Assembly (NCBI GenBank): GCA_021647905.1 | Contig: JAKITW010000001.1 | Span: 1-64,000 of the forward strand | Direction of reading: 5' to 3' | Length of the DNA stretch: 64,000 bases | Source of the DNA: Desulfobacterales bacterium | GTDB taxonomy: Bacteria > Desulfobacterota > Desulfobulbia > Desulfobulbales > BM004 | In this document: in pieces, positions 52,791 through 61,636 of the stretch | Layout of the letters: every line of letters begins with the position of its first letter | How positions within the stretch are numbered: the first letter of the stretch is position 1 | Notes under the pieces: generated by a model | What the model was told of the DNA's origin: nothing | The model's input: only the letters and a program-made list of their open reading frames with translations | Database searches by the model: none | Made by a program: the position numbers and the translations under genes

Positions 52791-54035
52791 TCAGCCCCGC
52801 ATCACGTTCATCATGTCCCACATCGGCATGAAGATGGCCAGGGCAATCAGCCCGACCACACAGCCCATGACCAGCAGCAGGAGCGGCTCGATCAGGGTAG
52901 CCAGGTTCTTGATGGTGTAGTTGGTCTCGGTATCGTAATAATCAGCCACCTTGTCGAGCAGTGCATCCAGTTCCCCTGTTTCCTCGCCCACCGCCACCAT
53001 CTGCACCACCATGGCCGGGAAATGGGGATGCTTGGCCATGGCGATGTTAAGCGGCACCCCATCTTCAACGTCGTCCAGCATCCGGCCGGCCATGCGGAAA
53101 AGAAGCAGGTTGTCCAGGGCGCTGGCAGCCAGCCGGAGTCCGTTGACGATATCAATGCCGCTTTTTCCCAGTACCGCCAGGACCCGGCAGAAGCGGGAGA
53201 GGTAGATCTTTTTCGAGAGTTCGCCGATGATCGGCAGCCGCAGGAGTAACCGGTCGCGGGCCAGGACAACGGTTTCGTACTGCAGGGCATAATGCCAGGC
53301 CATTGCCGCCAGGGCCGCGGCCACGCAGATCCCCAGGAAGTTATGGGACATGAAGTTGCTGGCTGCGATCATGACCTGGGTGGGCAGGGGCAGCGCGGTC
53401 CTGGAGCTGGCAAAGAGGGTGACGAATTTCGGCACCACAAAGGTCATCAGAAAGGCCACCGCGCCGACAATGGCCATCACCACCAGCTTGGGATAGCGGG
53501 TCGCGGTCCTGATCCGCTCGCGGATGTCTTTTTCGTTTTCATAGAGATCAGCCAGGTACTCGAAGGAGTTGTTCAGGTTGCCGGTCTCTTCGCCGATCCG
53601 GACAATATTGATGAACAGCCGGTTAAAGGTCCGGGGAAAGAGGCTGAAGGCCTCACTCATGCTGGAGCCGGCTTCCAGTTCCGCGCCAATGGTTGTCAGC
53701 AGCTTGCCCAGTTTGGGGTTGAGGGTCTGCCTGGTCATGATCTCCAGGGCCTGCAGGACCGCAACCCCGGCCGAGAGCATGGTGCCGAGCTGGCGGCAGA
53801 AGAGGATCAGGTCATCGATGGTCACCCCGCCGAACCGGTCGGCAAGGGAGAGTTTGAGTCTGGTGAAAATGTCTGCATCGCCGCCAGCCTCCTGTTCCGC
53901 GACAATGTCGATCCGGATCGGGGTCATGTTGTTTTCAACCAGCCAGGTCTCCACCTGATGGACGATTTCAGCGGACCGTTTTCCGCTGATCTGTTTTCCC
54001 GAGGCGTTGATCGCCTGGTAACGGAAAGTCGGCAT
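52791..54035 (-). CDS. mshG: MSHA pilus inner-membrane platform protein (GspF family)
   Basis: 414 residues with two GspF domains. MPTFRYQAINASGKQISGKRSAEI is the N-terminus; LILFCRQLGTMLSAGVAVLQALEIM is the first GspF signature, and FCRVLAVLGKSGIDIVNGLRL the second. Three membrane segments lie near 175-195, 230-250 and 385-408. It would anchor the MshE motor. It follows mshE by three bases. It is not closely similar to the PilC encoded at 36073, so the two serve different pili. The family 3 repeat behind it may end transcription. Confidence 0.92.
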   Translation of the reverse strand: MPTFRYQAINASGKQISGKRSAEIVHQVETWLVENNMTPIRIDIVAEQEAGGDADIFTRLKLSLADRFGGVTIDDLILFCRQLGTMLSAGVAVLQALEIMTRQTLNPKLGKLLTTIGAELEAGSSMSEAFSLFPRTFNRLFINIVRIGEETGNLNNSFEYLADLYENEKDIRERIRTATRYPKLVVMAIVGAVAFLMTFVVPKFVTLFASSRTALPLPTQVMIAASNFMSHNFLGICVAAALAAMAWHYALQYETVVLARDRLLLRLPIIGELSKKIYLSRFCRVLAVLGKSGIDIVNGLRLAASALDNLLLFRMAGRMLDDVEDGVPLNIAMAKHPHFPAMVVQMVAVGEETGELDALLDKVADYYDTETNYTIKNLATLIEPLLLLVMGCVVGLIALAIFMPMWDMMNVMRG

Positions 54036-54038
54036 GAC

Positions 54039-55697
54039 CTACTCCTGGGCCTCAAGGGTGACCCGGAGTACCTCGTCCAAAGAGGTGAGTCCGGCAAAAA
54101 CCTTCTTGAGTCCGGCCCGGCGGAGGGGAACAACGCCCTCGGCCGCGGCCATCATGGCGATCTCGTGGCTGGCCGATTTGGTCACGATCAGATCCTTGAT
54201 GGCGTTGCCGATCGGCATGATCTCGTAGATAGCCATCCGGCCGCGGTAGCCGGACTCGTCACACTCCTTGCAGCTGCCGGGCTGGTAGAAAACCCGATCC
54301 TCCTGGACCGGGATGTTCAGTTCCTCCTGCAGGGCGGCAGGGGGGCTGAAGGAGTGCCTGCAGAGCGGGCAGAGGAGCCGTACCAGCCGTTGGGCCACCA
54401 CCAGGCCCAGGGAGGAGGAGATGAGAAAGGGCGGGATCTCCATGTCGATGAGCCGGGCCACGGCGCCAACCGCGTCGTTGGTATGCAGGGTAGACAGGAC
54501 CAGGTGACCGGTGAGGGCCGCCTGGATGGCGATCTCCGCTGTTTCCAGGTCGCGGACCTCGCCGATCATGATCACGTCGGGGTCCTGGCGCAGGATGGAC
54601 CGCAGGGCCGAGGCAAAGGTGAGGTCGGCCTTGGGATTGACCTGGATCTGGTTGATGCCCGGCAGCTCGTATTCCAGGGGGTCCTCAACAGTGACGATAT
54701 TCTTCTCCGGCGAGTTGATGTAGTTCAGGGCCCCGTAGAGGGTGGTGGTCTTGCCGCTGCCGGTGGGGCCGGTTACCAGGAGTATCTCGTGGGGATGGAG
54801 CAGATGTTTTTCAAAAATATCCTGCTGCTCCGGCTCAAAGCCGAGATCCTGGAGGCTGATCCTGACCTTGGCCTTGTCCAGCAACCGCATGACCACCTTT
54901 TCCCCGGCCTGCAGGGGCAGGGTCGAGACCCGGATGTCAAAGGAGCGGCCGGAGACCGGGATCTCGAAACGGCCGTCCAGGGGTTTCCGTTTTTCACCGA
55001 TATCCATCCGGGCGAGGATCTTGATCCGGGAGACAATGCTGGGGTGGGACTCCAGCGGGAAACTCAACGATTCCCGCAGAATGCCGTCCACCCGGATCCG
55101 GGTCCGCACCTTTTTGGGGGTGGGCTCGATATGGATGTCGCTGGCCCGGCTGCGCACCGCCTGGAGGATGATCCGGTCCACTGCCTGGACCGCGTCGAAC
55201 TCCTTGGCCGCGGCCCGGGTTGCCTTGCTCGCCTGGGGGGGCATGGGCTGGGCCGTGTTTCCGTGGTAGCGGTCAATGGCGGCGATTATTTTTGATTCTT
55301 CGGCAACACAGGTGACGATGTGGTCCTTGATGTAGCGGGAAGCATCGTCCAGGGCAAAGATATTCAGCGGGTCGGCAAAGGCCACCAGGGTCTCCCCGGG
55401 CCGTTTGCCCACGGCGAGCATTTTATGCTTCCGGGCGATCATCTCCGGCACGAGCCTGATCACCTCGGGGTCAAGGATGATCCGGTTGAAATCGATGAAA
55501 GGGATGTGGAGCTGTTTGGCCACGGTTTTGGCCACGGTCTCTTCAGTGGCAAAGCCCAGTTCCCGCAGCGCCTCACCCAGCTTGATCTGCCGTTCCCTGC
55601 CAAAGGCCAGGGCCTGCTGGAGCTGATCAACGGTGATCAGCCCGCCTTCCACCAGGATGTCGCCAAAACGTTTTTTTTTGGCTGGTTGTATTTGCAT
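54039..55697 (-). CDS. mshE: MSHA pilus extension ATPase (GspE/PilB family) with MshEN domain
   Basis: 552 residues. The N-terminal MshEN domain (about 8-150) has RFGDILVEGGLITVDQLQQAL and KLGEALRELGFATEETVAKTVAKQ, close to the c-di-GMP-binding consensus RLGxxL...GL...LxxxLxxQ of Vibrio MshE, with two substitutions (Leu to Phe in one copy, Arg to Lys in the other). The ATPase domain has Walker A TGPTGSGKTTTLYGALN (about residue 313), Asp box and GEVRDLETAEIAIQAALTGH, and the four-cysteine zinc site CPLCRHS and CKECDESG. It powers pilus extension. Confidence 0.93.
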   Translation of the reverse strand: MQIQPAKKKRFGDILVEGGLITVDQLQQALAFGRERQIKLGEALRELGFATEETVAKTVAKQLHIPFIDFNRIILDPEVIRLVPEMIARKHKMLAVGKRPGETLVAFADPLNIFALDDASRYIKDHIVTCVAEESKIIAAIDRYHGNTAQPMPPQASKATRAAAKEFDAVQAVDRIILQAVRSRASDIHIEPTPKKVRTRIRVDGILRESLSFPLESHPSIVSRIKILARMDIGEKRKPLDGRFEIPVSGRSFDIRVSTLPLQAGEKVVMRLLDKAKVRISLQDLGFEPEQQDIFEKHLLHPHEILLVTGPTGSGKTTTLYGALNYINSPEKNIVTVEDPLEYELPGINQIQVNPKADLTFASALRSILRQDPDVIMIGEVRDLETAEIAIQAALTGHLVLSTLHTNDAVGAVARLIDMEIPPFLISSSLGLVVAQRLVRLLCPLCRHSFSPPAALQEELNIPVQEDRVFYQPGSCKECDESGYRGRMAIYEIMPIGNAIKDLIVTKSASHEIAMMAAAEGVVPLRRAGLKKVFAGLTSLDEVLRVTLEAQE

Positions 55698-55857
55698 GAC
55701 CGGTTTGCCCTGGGGATCCGCTTGAGTATTGTTCGTAATTCGATATGGTCGGTCAATACCGTGACCCGACGATTCATTTCATGGGGACAGAAAACATTAT
55801 ATTCCTGGCCGCGATCATTGCTCCATGTTTTTTCACCCCTGGCCCACTGTCATCCGT

Positions 55858-56904
55858 CTAAGGCCGGATGGCAACCAGGTTGGCCAGATCCCGGATGACA
55901 CGTTCGGCAAAGTCGGGTCGCAGGGACAGGATGCATGCTATCAGCGCCAGCGAAACGGCCCCGGCCAGGAGCAGGCCCCGCCGGGACCGGTTGAACCGGG
56001 GAGTACCTTTTTGATCCAGGGCCAGGGATGCGTCCGCCTGGCTGAAGATGGAGGCGGTCAGACGCGGAGAATGCCTGGAAAAGGCCACCAGCAGAGCCCG
56101 GGCCGCCAAGCGGTTGATCCGGCGCGGCACCCCGTTGGTCAGTCGCCAGAGGCGCTGCCGGGCTCGCCGGCCCATGACCAGGTTGTCCCGCCCGGCCCGG
56201 GCCAGCCGGAAGTTCACATAGGATACCGTCTCCTCGGGGGTGAGCGCTGGCAGGGTCTCGATGATCGTTATCCGCTGGAGGAGCTGGCGCAGGTTCGGTT
56301 GCCGCAGTTTGTGGCGCAACTCCGGCTGGCCGACCAGGATGATCTGCAGCCACTTCTGCCGGTCTGATTCAAAGTTGGAGAGCAGCCGCAGCTGTTCGAT
56401 GGTTTCATCGGGGAGATTCTGGGCCTCGTCGATGATCACAGCCAGCCGCCGGTTGTCACTGGCCAGGGCAAAGAGATAACCGTTCAATTCCCGGAGCAGG
56501 GATTCCATGTTGTCGGAGGCGGCCGCGGTTTCCCGGCCCACGTCCACCAGGATGGCCTGGAGCAGTTCGGCCGGGGAAAGCAGGGGCGAGAGGATGAGCG
56601 CGGTTTCATACTCATCCTTGAATTCGGCCCGGAATTCGGCGAGCAGCATTCGCAGGAGCAGGGTCTTGCCGGTTCCCACCTCACCGGTGATGATGATAAA
56701 CCCCTCGCCCTGGCGGATTCCGTAACGGACCACCCGCAGGATCGCGTTGTGGCCGGCGGACCGAAAAAAGAAACGGCGGTTGGGGGTGAGCAGGAACGGC
56801 TCCTCGCTGAGACCGAAAAAGGCCAGGTGGGGCGCGTGGTTCCAGGGGGGCTGATCCGCCCGGGAAGGGGATGGCGAGATTGCTGTTGTCAGGTCTGTTT
56901 TCAT
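55858..56904 (-). CDS. mshM: MSHA biogenesis AAA ATPase (ExeA/MshM-like)
   Basis: 348 residues. An AAA ATPase domain has LFFGLSEEPF-like start (FFGLSEEPFLLTPNRRFFF), Walker A GEVGTGKTLLLRML (about 72-85), Walker B LAVIIDEAQNL and VGQPEL. A hydrophobic helix (about 318-338) follows near the C-terminus. ExeA/MshM relatives aid assembly of the secretin across the cell wall. It lies six bases behind mshL. A gap of 160 bases follows before mshE, so mshE-mshG may have a promoter of their own. Confidence 0.88.
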   Translation of the reverse strand: MKTDLTTAISPSPSRADQPPWNHAPHLAFFGLSEEPFLLTPNRRFFFRSAGHNAILRVVRYGIRQGEGFIIITGEVGTGKTLLLRMLLAEFRAEFKDEYETALILSPLLSPAELLQAILVDVGRETAAASDNMESLLRELNGYLFALASDNRRLAVIIDEAQNLPDETIEQLRLLSNFESDRQKWLQIILVGQPELRHKLRQPNLRQLLQRITIIETLPALTPEETVSYVNFRLARAGRDNLVMGRRARQRLWRLTNGVPRRINRLAARALLVAFSRHSPRLTASIFSQADASLALDQKGTPRFNRSRRGLLLAGAVSLALIACILSLRPDFAERVIRDLANLVAIRP

Positions 56905-56910
56905 GTCCGG

Positions 56911-58647
56911 TTATCTGTTTACCGGCAGTACCACGGCGGCCCGGCTCTGGGGGCCGTTGAATTCCCCGGCATGTTTGACCGCCAGGCTCCAGCCCTGGTA
57001 ATCGCCCAACCGGACCGCGTACCAGATCTGTCCGTTTCCAGAGGTGAGTTCGGCAAGATAGGGGGTATATCCCTTGTCCCGGATCCTGTTCAGCATCTTT
57101 TCGGCATTGGCCTTTTTCCGGAAGGAGCCGACCTGCACGGTGTACAGGGGAGGTCCTTCCGGATCAGATGATACCATTTCCACCTGGTCCGGAAGGGCGC
57201 TGTCAGCCGCTGGTCGAGGAGCGGCAAGATTGTCGGCCCCGGCCTCGGCCGCGCCGGGCGGCCCGGCGGTGGAAACGGGTTCCCGGGCGGATGCCTCCGG
57301 CCCGGTCGTGATCGCGGTCCCGGCTTTTGGGGTCACGGCCGGTTTTTTCAACTGCCGGGCGTCCGGTGGGGCACTGGCCGGCGATCCGGCCGGATCCGGG
57401 CGGTTGCCGTCTTCCATGGAGAGAATGGTCGGAGTGATGAACACCTGGAGTTCGTAGCGTTTTTTGCTGTCATCCTTGCTTTTGAAGAGATTACCCAGTA
57501 TCGGGATGGTGCCCAGCAGCGGGACCCGTTGTTTGATATTGTCTTTGTTTTCCAGGAGGATCCCGCCGATGACCACGGTCTGGTTGTTTTCCAGAAAGAG
57601 GGTGGAGGAGATCTCCTGGGTGTCGATGGTGGGTTGTCCCCCGGAGGAGGCGGTGGAGACACTGTCGTTGGTCACTGAGACATCAAGGACGATGTAGTGG
57701 TTCTTCAAGATGCGCGGCGTTACCTTGAGACTCAGGCTGGCCTCGCGGAACGAGGTGTTGATCGAGCTGTCGGTCTGGGTCACATAGGCCACTTCCTTGC
57801 CCTGCTTGATCTCGGCCTCCTTGCCGTCCAGGACCAGGATGCGCGGCGAGGAGAGAACCCGGGCCAGATTGTCTTGTTCCAATGCCTGCAGTTCCAGGTT
57901 CAGGTTCAGATTGTTGCGCAGATAGCCCACCATCAGGTCGGCGGTGTGGCTTACCTGCTGGTCCACCGCACCGGTTACCGACAGGTCGCCGTACCGGTCG
58001 CTGAATCCCCATTTGATGCCCAGCCGCCGCTTGGCCTCGTCGCTGATGATCACGATCCTGGCCTCGATATATACCTGGGGGATGGGGCGGTCCAGTTCGG
58101 TGAACATGGCCGATACCTTATCCAGCTGTTCCCGGAGGTCAACGATCAGGAGGCAGTTGCCGCGTTCGGTGGGGGTGATGGTGCCGGATTTGCTCAAAAG
58201 TTTGCCCAGTTGTTCCAGATAATCCTCGGCCCGGCCGTACTGGGAACAGATCCGCCTGGTGGCCAGGTTGACCGGGGCGGACTGAAAATCCTCTTCTTTC
58301 TGGATAAAGAGAACCCCTTCCTTTTCGTAATAGCGCAGATGTTTGGCAGTCACCACCAGGTTGAAGATGTCGTACAGGGTACGGCTTTCCATCTCAATGG
58401 TGATCGTGTCATCGATATTATCGGCAACATAGACGGTAATCCCCGCCTGCCGGGCAATGGCCCGGAAGAGAAGCGGCACCTTAAGATTATCGCCCCGGAT
58501 TGAAGCGGGATGATCCTTCAGCGCATCGATCAATGTCCCGGCCCGTACTCCCGGCGTCATTAACAACAGGCCGGCAAGGACAAGGTGGATGAGGAGTATG
58601 ATCCTGACTTTTGGCGACAGAACCTTAATTTTCAATTGGTTACCCAT
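56911..58647 (-). CDS. mshL: MSHA pilus secretin with C-terminal SPOR domain
   Basis: 578 residues. A signal sequence (about 12-36) is followed by an STN domain (about 45-115), an N0/N1-like region, and the secretin domain (about 180-400) with VYIEARIVIISDEAKRRLGIKWG and NNQTVVIGGILLENKDN. After a proline/alanine linker (about 405-495) comes a SPOR-type domain (about 500-578) starting PPLYTVQVGSFRKKANAEKML. SPOR domains bind denuded peptidoglycan strands at septa. A SPOR fusion on a secretin is not usual for MshL and may help anchor or position the pore. Confidence 0.9.
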   Translation of the reverse strand: MGNQLKIKVLSPKVRIILLIHLVLAGLLLMTPGVRAGTLIDALKDHPASIRGDNLKVPLLFRAIARQAGITVYVADNIDDTITIEMESRTLYDIFNLVVTAKHLRYYEKEGVLFIQKEEDFQSAPVNLATRRICSQYGRAEDYLEQLGKLLSKSGTITPTERGNCLLIVDLREQLDKVSAMFTELDRPIPQVYIEARIVIISDEAKRRLGIKWGFSDRYGDLSVTGAVDQQVSHTADLMVGYLRNNLNLNLELQALEQDNLARVLSSPRILVLDGKEAEIKQGKEVAYVTQTDSSINTSFREASLSLKVTPRILKNHYIVLDVSVTNDSVSTASSGGQPTIDTQEISSTLFLENNQTVVIGGILLENKDNIKQRVPLLGTIPILGNLFKSKDDSKKRYELQVFITPTILSMEDGNRPDPAGSPASAPPDARQLKKPAVTPKAGTAITTGPEASAREPVSTAGPPGAAEAGADNLAAPRPAADSALPDQVEMVSSDPEGPPLYTVQVGSFRKKANAEKMLNRIRDKGYTPYLAELTSGNGQIWYAVRLGDYQGWSLAVKHAGEFNGPQSRAAVVLPVNR

Positions 58648-58710
58648 GCAGATCCTTTTGCCCCTGGAAGAGGCTGCTCAGGATAGAGTGTTTCCGGTTC
58701 TTCGGCCGGG

Positions 58711-59160
58711 TTACGGCTCACTACCGGTCCCCAGGTTGATCTCCGTGGTTTCGAATCCGATCACATGGCGGGTCGGCCCTTTTGCCAGGGTAATGGAATC
58801 CCGGTGGATAGCCAGCACCCGTATCCCTGAAAATTCATCGCCAACCCCGATCAGCCTGCCGTTGATGATCGCCAGGGGTTTGCTCCGGTTCCAGAGAATG
58901 GCCTCTGCCCGCAGCTTCTTCATCGCCGCCAATGCTGATTCGTCGGCCTGGCGTTGCCGGGAGTCGGCTGGCATGGATTTTTCCGCTGGCCAGGCAAAGA
59001 TATTCCTGCTGGGAACCGGCGCCCGGGTGGACCGTTCGGTCCTGTCCAGCAGTTCCGGTCGAACGACCAGGGTCAGCATCTCCTCGGATTGAACCGGTCC
59101 GGCGGTCGCCGCGACCGTGCAAAATGCCAACAGAGCAATGATCAGTATATTTTTCGCCAT
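58711..59160 (-). CDS. mshK: MshK-like pilus assembly protein (secreted, small)
   Basis: 149 residues from the signal-peptide start at 59160 (MAKNILIIALLAFCTVAATAG). A PSRNIF motif and the segment AEAILWNRSKPLAIINGRLIGVGDEFSGIRVLAIHRDSITLA have the shape of the PilP/MshK homology region, in which a small beta domain contacts the secretin. Similarity is low, so the name rests on position between the mshJ and mshL genes. The open frame extends 27 codons upstream to 59241, without a ribosome binding site. Confidence 0.7.
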   Translation of the reverse strand: MAKNILIIALLAFCTVAATAGPVQSEEMLTLVVRPELLDRTERSTRAPVPSRNIFAWPAEKSMPADSRQRQADESALAAMKKLRAEAILWNRSKPLAIINGRLIGVGDEFSGIRVLAIHRDSITLAKGPTRHVIGFETTEINLGTGSEP

Positions 59161-59247
59161 GTTTTCATATTTCAGCGGATTAACAACCATGAATAACACT
59201 GTAAACATCGTAGTTCTAACAAGGTCACCATACAAGCTCAAACATTT

Positions 59248-59913
59248 TCATCCGGCCGGGCCGGTTTTCAGGCCGATTCTGCCCACCTTGAGAATGAAGT
59301 GGAGCGGCCGGTCCCCCTTGTCCTTGCCGGCTGTCCTGTTCTCTATGACAAGGTCGTCGATCATGCTCACCGGCGGACTCTCTTCCAGGTGGAGCAGGTA
59401 GTTGTACAGGGTTGTAAAGTCGGTGTTCCCTTCAATGCGGACCGGGTAGATGGTAAAGGCGTCCCTGGTTTCCGGTTCAAGGTGGCGGACCTTTTGCAGG
59501 TTATCGTTGATCTTCACCGGCGTTGAGGGCTGAAGGGTGAAAACCGAGTTGTTGAACTCCTGCTCATCGCCCAATATCCGCCACTGGCGGGTGAGGATTC
59601 GTTCCTTTAACAGGTTGACGGCGAGCCCATCCTTTAAGGAGCGGATCTGTTCTTCCATGGTGTGGATGCCCGTGGTCATGATCCGCCCGGCCCGGCCCGG
59701 ACTGGACTGGAGCAGTTGATTCTTGAGCGCGGTTTCCTGCTTTATTTTTTTTTGCTTTGGTTCAAGGATAAAGGCGTGGCCGACATAGTAGGCGCACAGG
59801 CAGAGGGCCAGGGCCAGGACCAGGGTTCGCAACACCGGAATCCCCTCGGGGTCGTTGCGCAGGGCAAGAAGCTTTCCCTGGCTGATGTGGATTATTTCCT
59901 GGACGCGCAGCAT
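59248..59913 (-). CDS. mshJ: MshJ-like (PilO family) pilus assembly protein
   Basis: 221 residues. One membrane helix (about 28-50, LRTLVLALALCLCAYYVGHAF) is followed by a coiled coil (about 55-125) and a ferredoxin-like domain (about 140-215) with IYPVRIEGNTDFTTLYNYLLHLEESPPVSMID, the usual PilO-type signature. It should pair with the MshI2/PilN-like protein in the inner-membrane alignment complex. It starts 17 bases behind the mshI2-like gene. Confidence 0.82.
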   Translation of the reverse strand: MLRVQEIIHISQGKLLALRNDPEGIPVLRTLVLALALCLCAYYVGHAFILEPKQKKIKQETALKNQLLQSSPGRAGRIMTTGIHTMEEQIRSLKDGLAVNLLKERILTRQWRILGDEQEFNNSVFTLQPSTPVKINDNLQKVRHLEPETRDAFTIYPVRIEGNTDFTTLYNYLLHLEESPPVSMIDDLVIENRTAGKDKGDRPLHFILKVGRIGLKTGPAG

Positions 59914-59930
59914 GTTAACCGGTCCCGTGT

Positions 59931-60509
59931 TTATTCGTCGGCATTGTTGAGCCTGCCGGAGATATTGAATTCAAAGAGCATTTCGTTGTCCTGGTTTTTC
60001 CGGTTGATGGCCTTGAGGGTGATCTCTCCGAATTTGCCGGAGTTCCTTAATCTTTCCACAAGGCCGGGCAGGTCCTCGTAACCACGCGCCTCGCCCGAGA
60101 GTTCCCCGTTATTGCCGTTGAACCTGATGGAACGGAAGACGATCGAGGGAGGGGTTGCCGCGGCGATCACGGCAAGCAGCTCGGAGAAGATCTTTTTTTG
60201 ATGCCGGAGCCCGGTCAGCCGGCGGACCCGGGCCGCAACCAGGGAGTTCTGTTGGTTCAGCCGGGCCAGTTCGGCCTTTTTGGCCTGGAACCGGTTGAGG
60301 GACCGGGAGTAATTATCAGTGGACTGCTGGAGGAGGGCTCGGTCTTTTCCCGCCTGATTGATCCTGTTGGTAAGGGAGCGGTCCTGGACATAGAGGTTGA
60401 GGGCGATAATAGCCAGCACAAGAACCAGGACCGGTGGTATCTTGTCCTTGATCTTGCTGGAAAGCGGTTTTTTGGGGACGAGATTTATGCGGTCAATCAT
60501 CGGGCTCAC
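59931..60509 (-). CDS. PilN-like inner-membrane protein of the MSHA pilus
   Basis: 192 residues. A short cytoplasmic start (MSPMIDRINLVPKKPLSSK, with the PilM-binding INLVP motif) leads to a membrane helix (about 27-45), a coiled coil, and a PilN-type domain with IVFRSIRFNGNNGELSGEARGYEDLPGLVERLRNSGKF. In Vibrio this part is covered by MshI-region proteins, sometimes called MshI2. It overlaps the PilM-like gene by four bases (ATGA). Confidence 0.83.
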   Translation of the reverse strand: MSPMIDRINLVPKKPLSSKIKDKIPPVLVLVLAIIALNLYVQDRSLTNRINQAGKDRALLQQSTDNYSRSLNRFQAKKAELARLNQQNSLVAARVRRLTGLRHQKKIFSELLAVIAAATPPSIVFRSIRFNGNNGELSGEARGYEDLPGLVERLRNSGKFGEITLKAINRKNQDNEMLFEFNISGRLNNADE

Positions 60510-61636
60510 CAGCGGGCTCCGGTGCCGATGCAGATGGCGCCGTAGGACGGCGGGCAGCCGGCCGGCAGTTGTTCCTCCCCGAGCAGGGGCTCGACTGCCA
60601 GGTCCATGGATGTCCGGACGATATCCTGCAACTCCTTGAAAAAGTCATCGGCCCCGCCGGCAAAGAGCTGACTGACCGGGCTTCCCTTTACCACTGATCC
60701 GTAGTAGTCGCGGGTGCGGATCAGCTCCAGGCTGATCTGTTGCAGATAGTCATACCAGGTTCCCTTGGCAACCGGATCGGATGTTGCCGTGCCGGGACCG
60801 TTATCTCCGGGAGCAGCACCTGCCTTTTTGTCTGCCGGTGCCGGGTCGGTTGAACCATGTTTCAAGATATCGAAATTGAGCAGGATGGCGTCCATGGCGC
60901 TGTCATCGATGAATTCCTTGCCCGGTGCGGGCAAGGGCGGGGGCGTTATCGTCTGTGCTGGTCCGGCCGTTGCCGATTGCCGGACCGCGGCCGCGGAATA
61001 GGGAGTCGCCGGCCGGGCCAGGGGCACGGATCGGACAACGGTGAGGACATTTTTTTCATGGATTGCGATGGAGATACTCCGGTTCCAGATCAGGAGGCAG
61101 AGGCTCGACTTCCCGGTCCGGAGGCGACCCTGGCGGTCAAGGAGCCCGAAGGCGGCAAAGACGTCGCTTTCAAAAAAGGTGAGTTCCAGCTTTTTTTCGC
61201 CCAGTTCCCGGCGGAACATCTCAAAGGACTTGCGTTGGAAAAGATAAACAGTGACCACCAGCTGGCCCTTCAATCGCTGGCTGATCTGCCAGTCATAAAG
61301 CAGGTCCTTGAGCGGTTGATCAACGACCTTGGCCAGGTGGTAGGGCAGGGCCTGGTTAATCGCCTCCCTGGGCATTGCCGGCAGGGTAATGTTCTTGGTG
61401 GTGAAAAAACTCAATGGCAGGGCCATTGACAGCTCGCCCTGGGAGGTCTCCGGCACCCGGGAAAGGAGCCGGTGCATACTGGTCTTGTTGGTCACGGCCA
61501 CCCCGTTGGTGTTGCCCAGCATCGTCAGGATCGGTTCCTTTTGCGCGGACCTGGTGATTTCCGCGAGTATGGCGCCGCCGGTGTCGCCGGCCAGGGCGAA
61601 CATTTTTTTATTCTTCAGAAAGCGGTGGATCATCAA
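60506..61636 (-). CDS. mshI: MshI-like (PilM family) actin-like pilus protein
   Basis: 376 residues. The weakly conserved actin-like fold has LFFTTKNITLPAMPREAINQALPYHLAK-like PilM segments (MALPLSFFTTKNITLP, YHLAKVVD) and FELTFFESDVFAAFGLL-type strands. A long Pro/Ala/Asp-rich insert (about 230-290) interrupts the fold before the final SMDLAVEPLLGEEQ region. It would sit on the cytoplasmic side and recruit the PilN-like protein. It overlaps the TPR gene upstream by four bases. Confidence 0.78.
   Translation of the reverse strand: MMIHRFLKNKKMFALAGDTGGAILAEITRSAQKEPILTMLGNTNGVAVTNKTSMHRLLSRVPETSQGELSMALPLSFFTTKNITLPAMPREAINQALPYHLAKVVDQPLKDLLYDWQISQRLKGQLVVTVYLFQRKSFEMFRRELGEKKLELTFFESDVFAAFGLLDRQGRLRTGKSSLCLLIWNRSISIAIHEKNVLTVVRSVPLARPATPYSAAAVRQSATAGPAQTITPPPLPAPGKEFIDDSAMDAILLNFDILKHGSTDPAPADKKAGAAPGDNGPGTATSDPVAKGTWYDYLQQISLELIRTRDYYGSVVKGSPVSQLFAGGADDFFKELQDIVRTSMDLAVEPLLGEEQLPAGCPPSYGAICIGTGARW

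Noticed and set aside
53292-55295. Long plus-strand open frame of 667 codons
   Set aside because: It lies opposite mshG and mshE and is a typical high-GC antisense frame, rich in Gly, Asp and Pro without domain sense.
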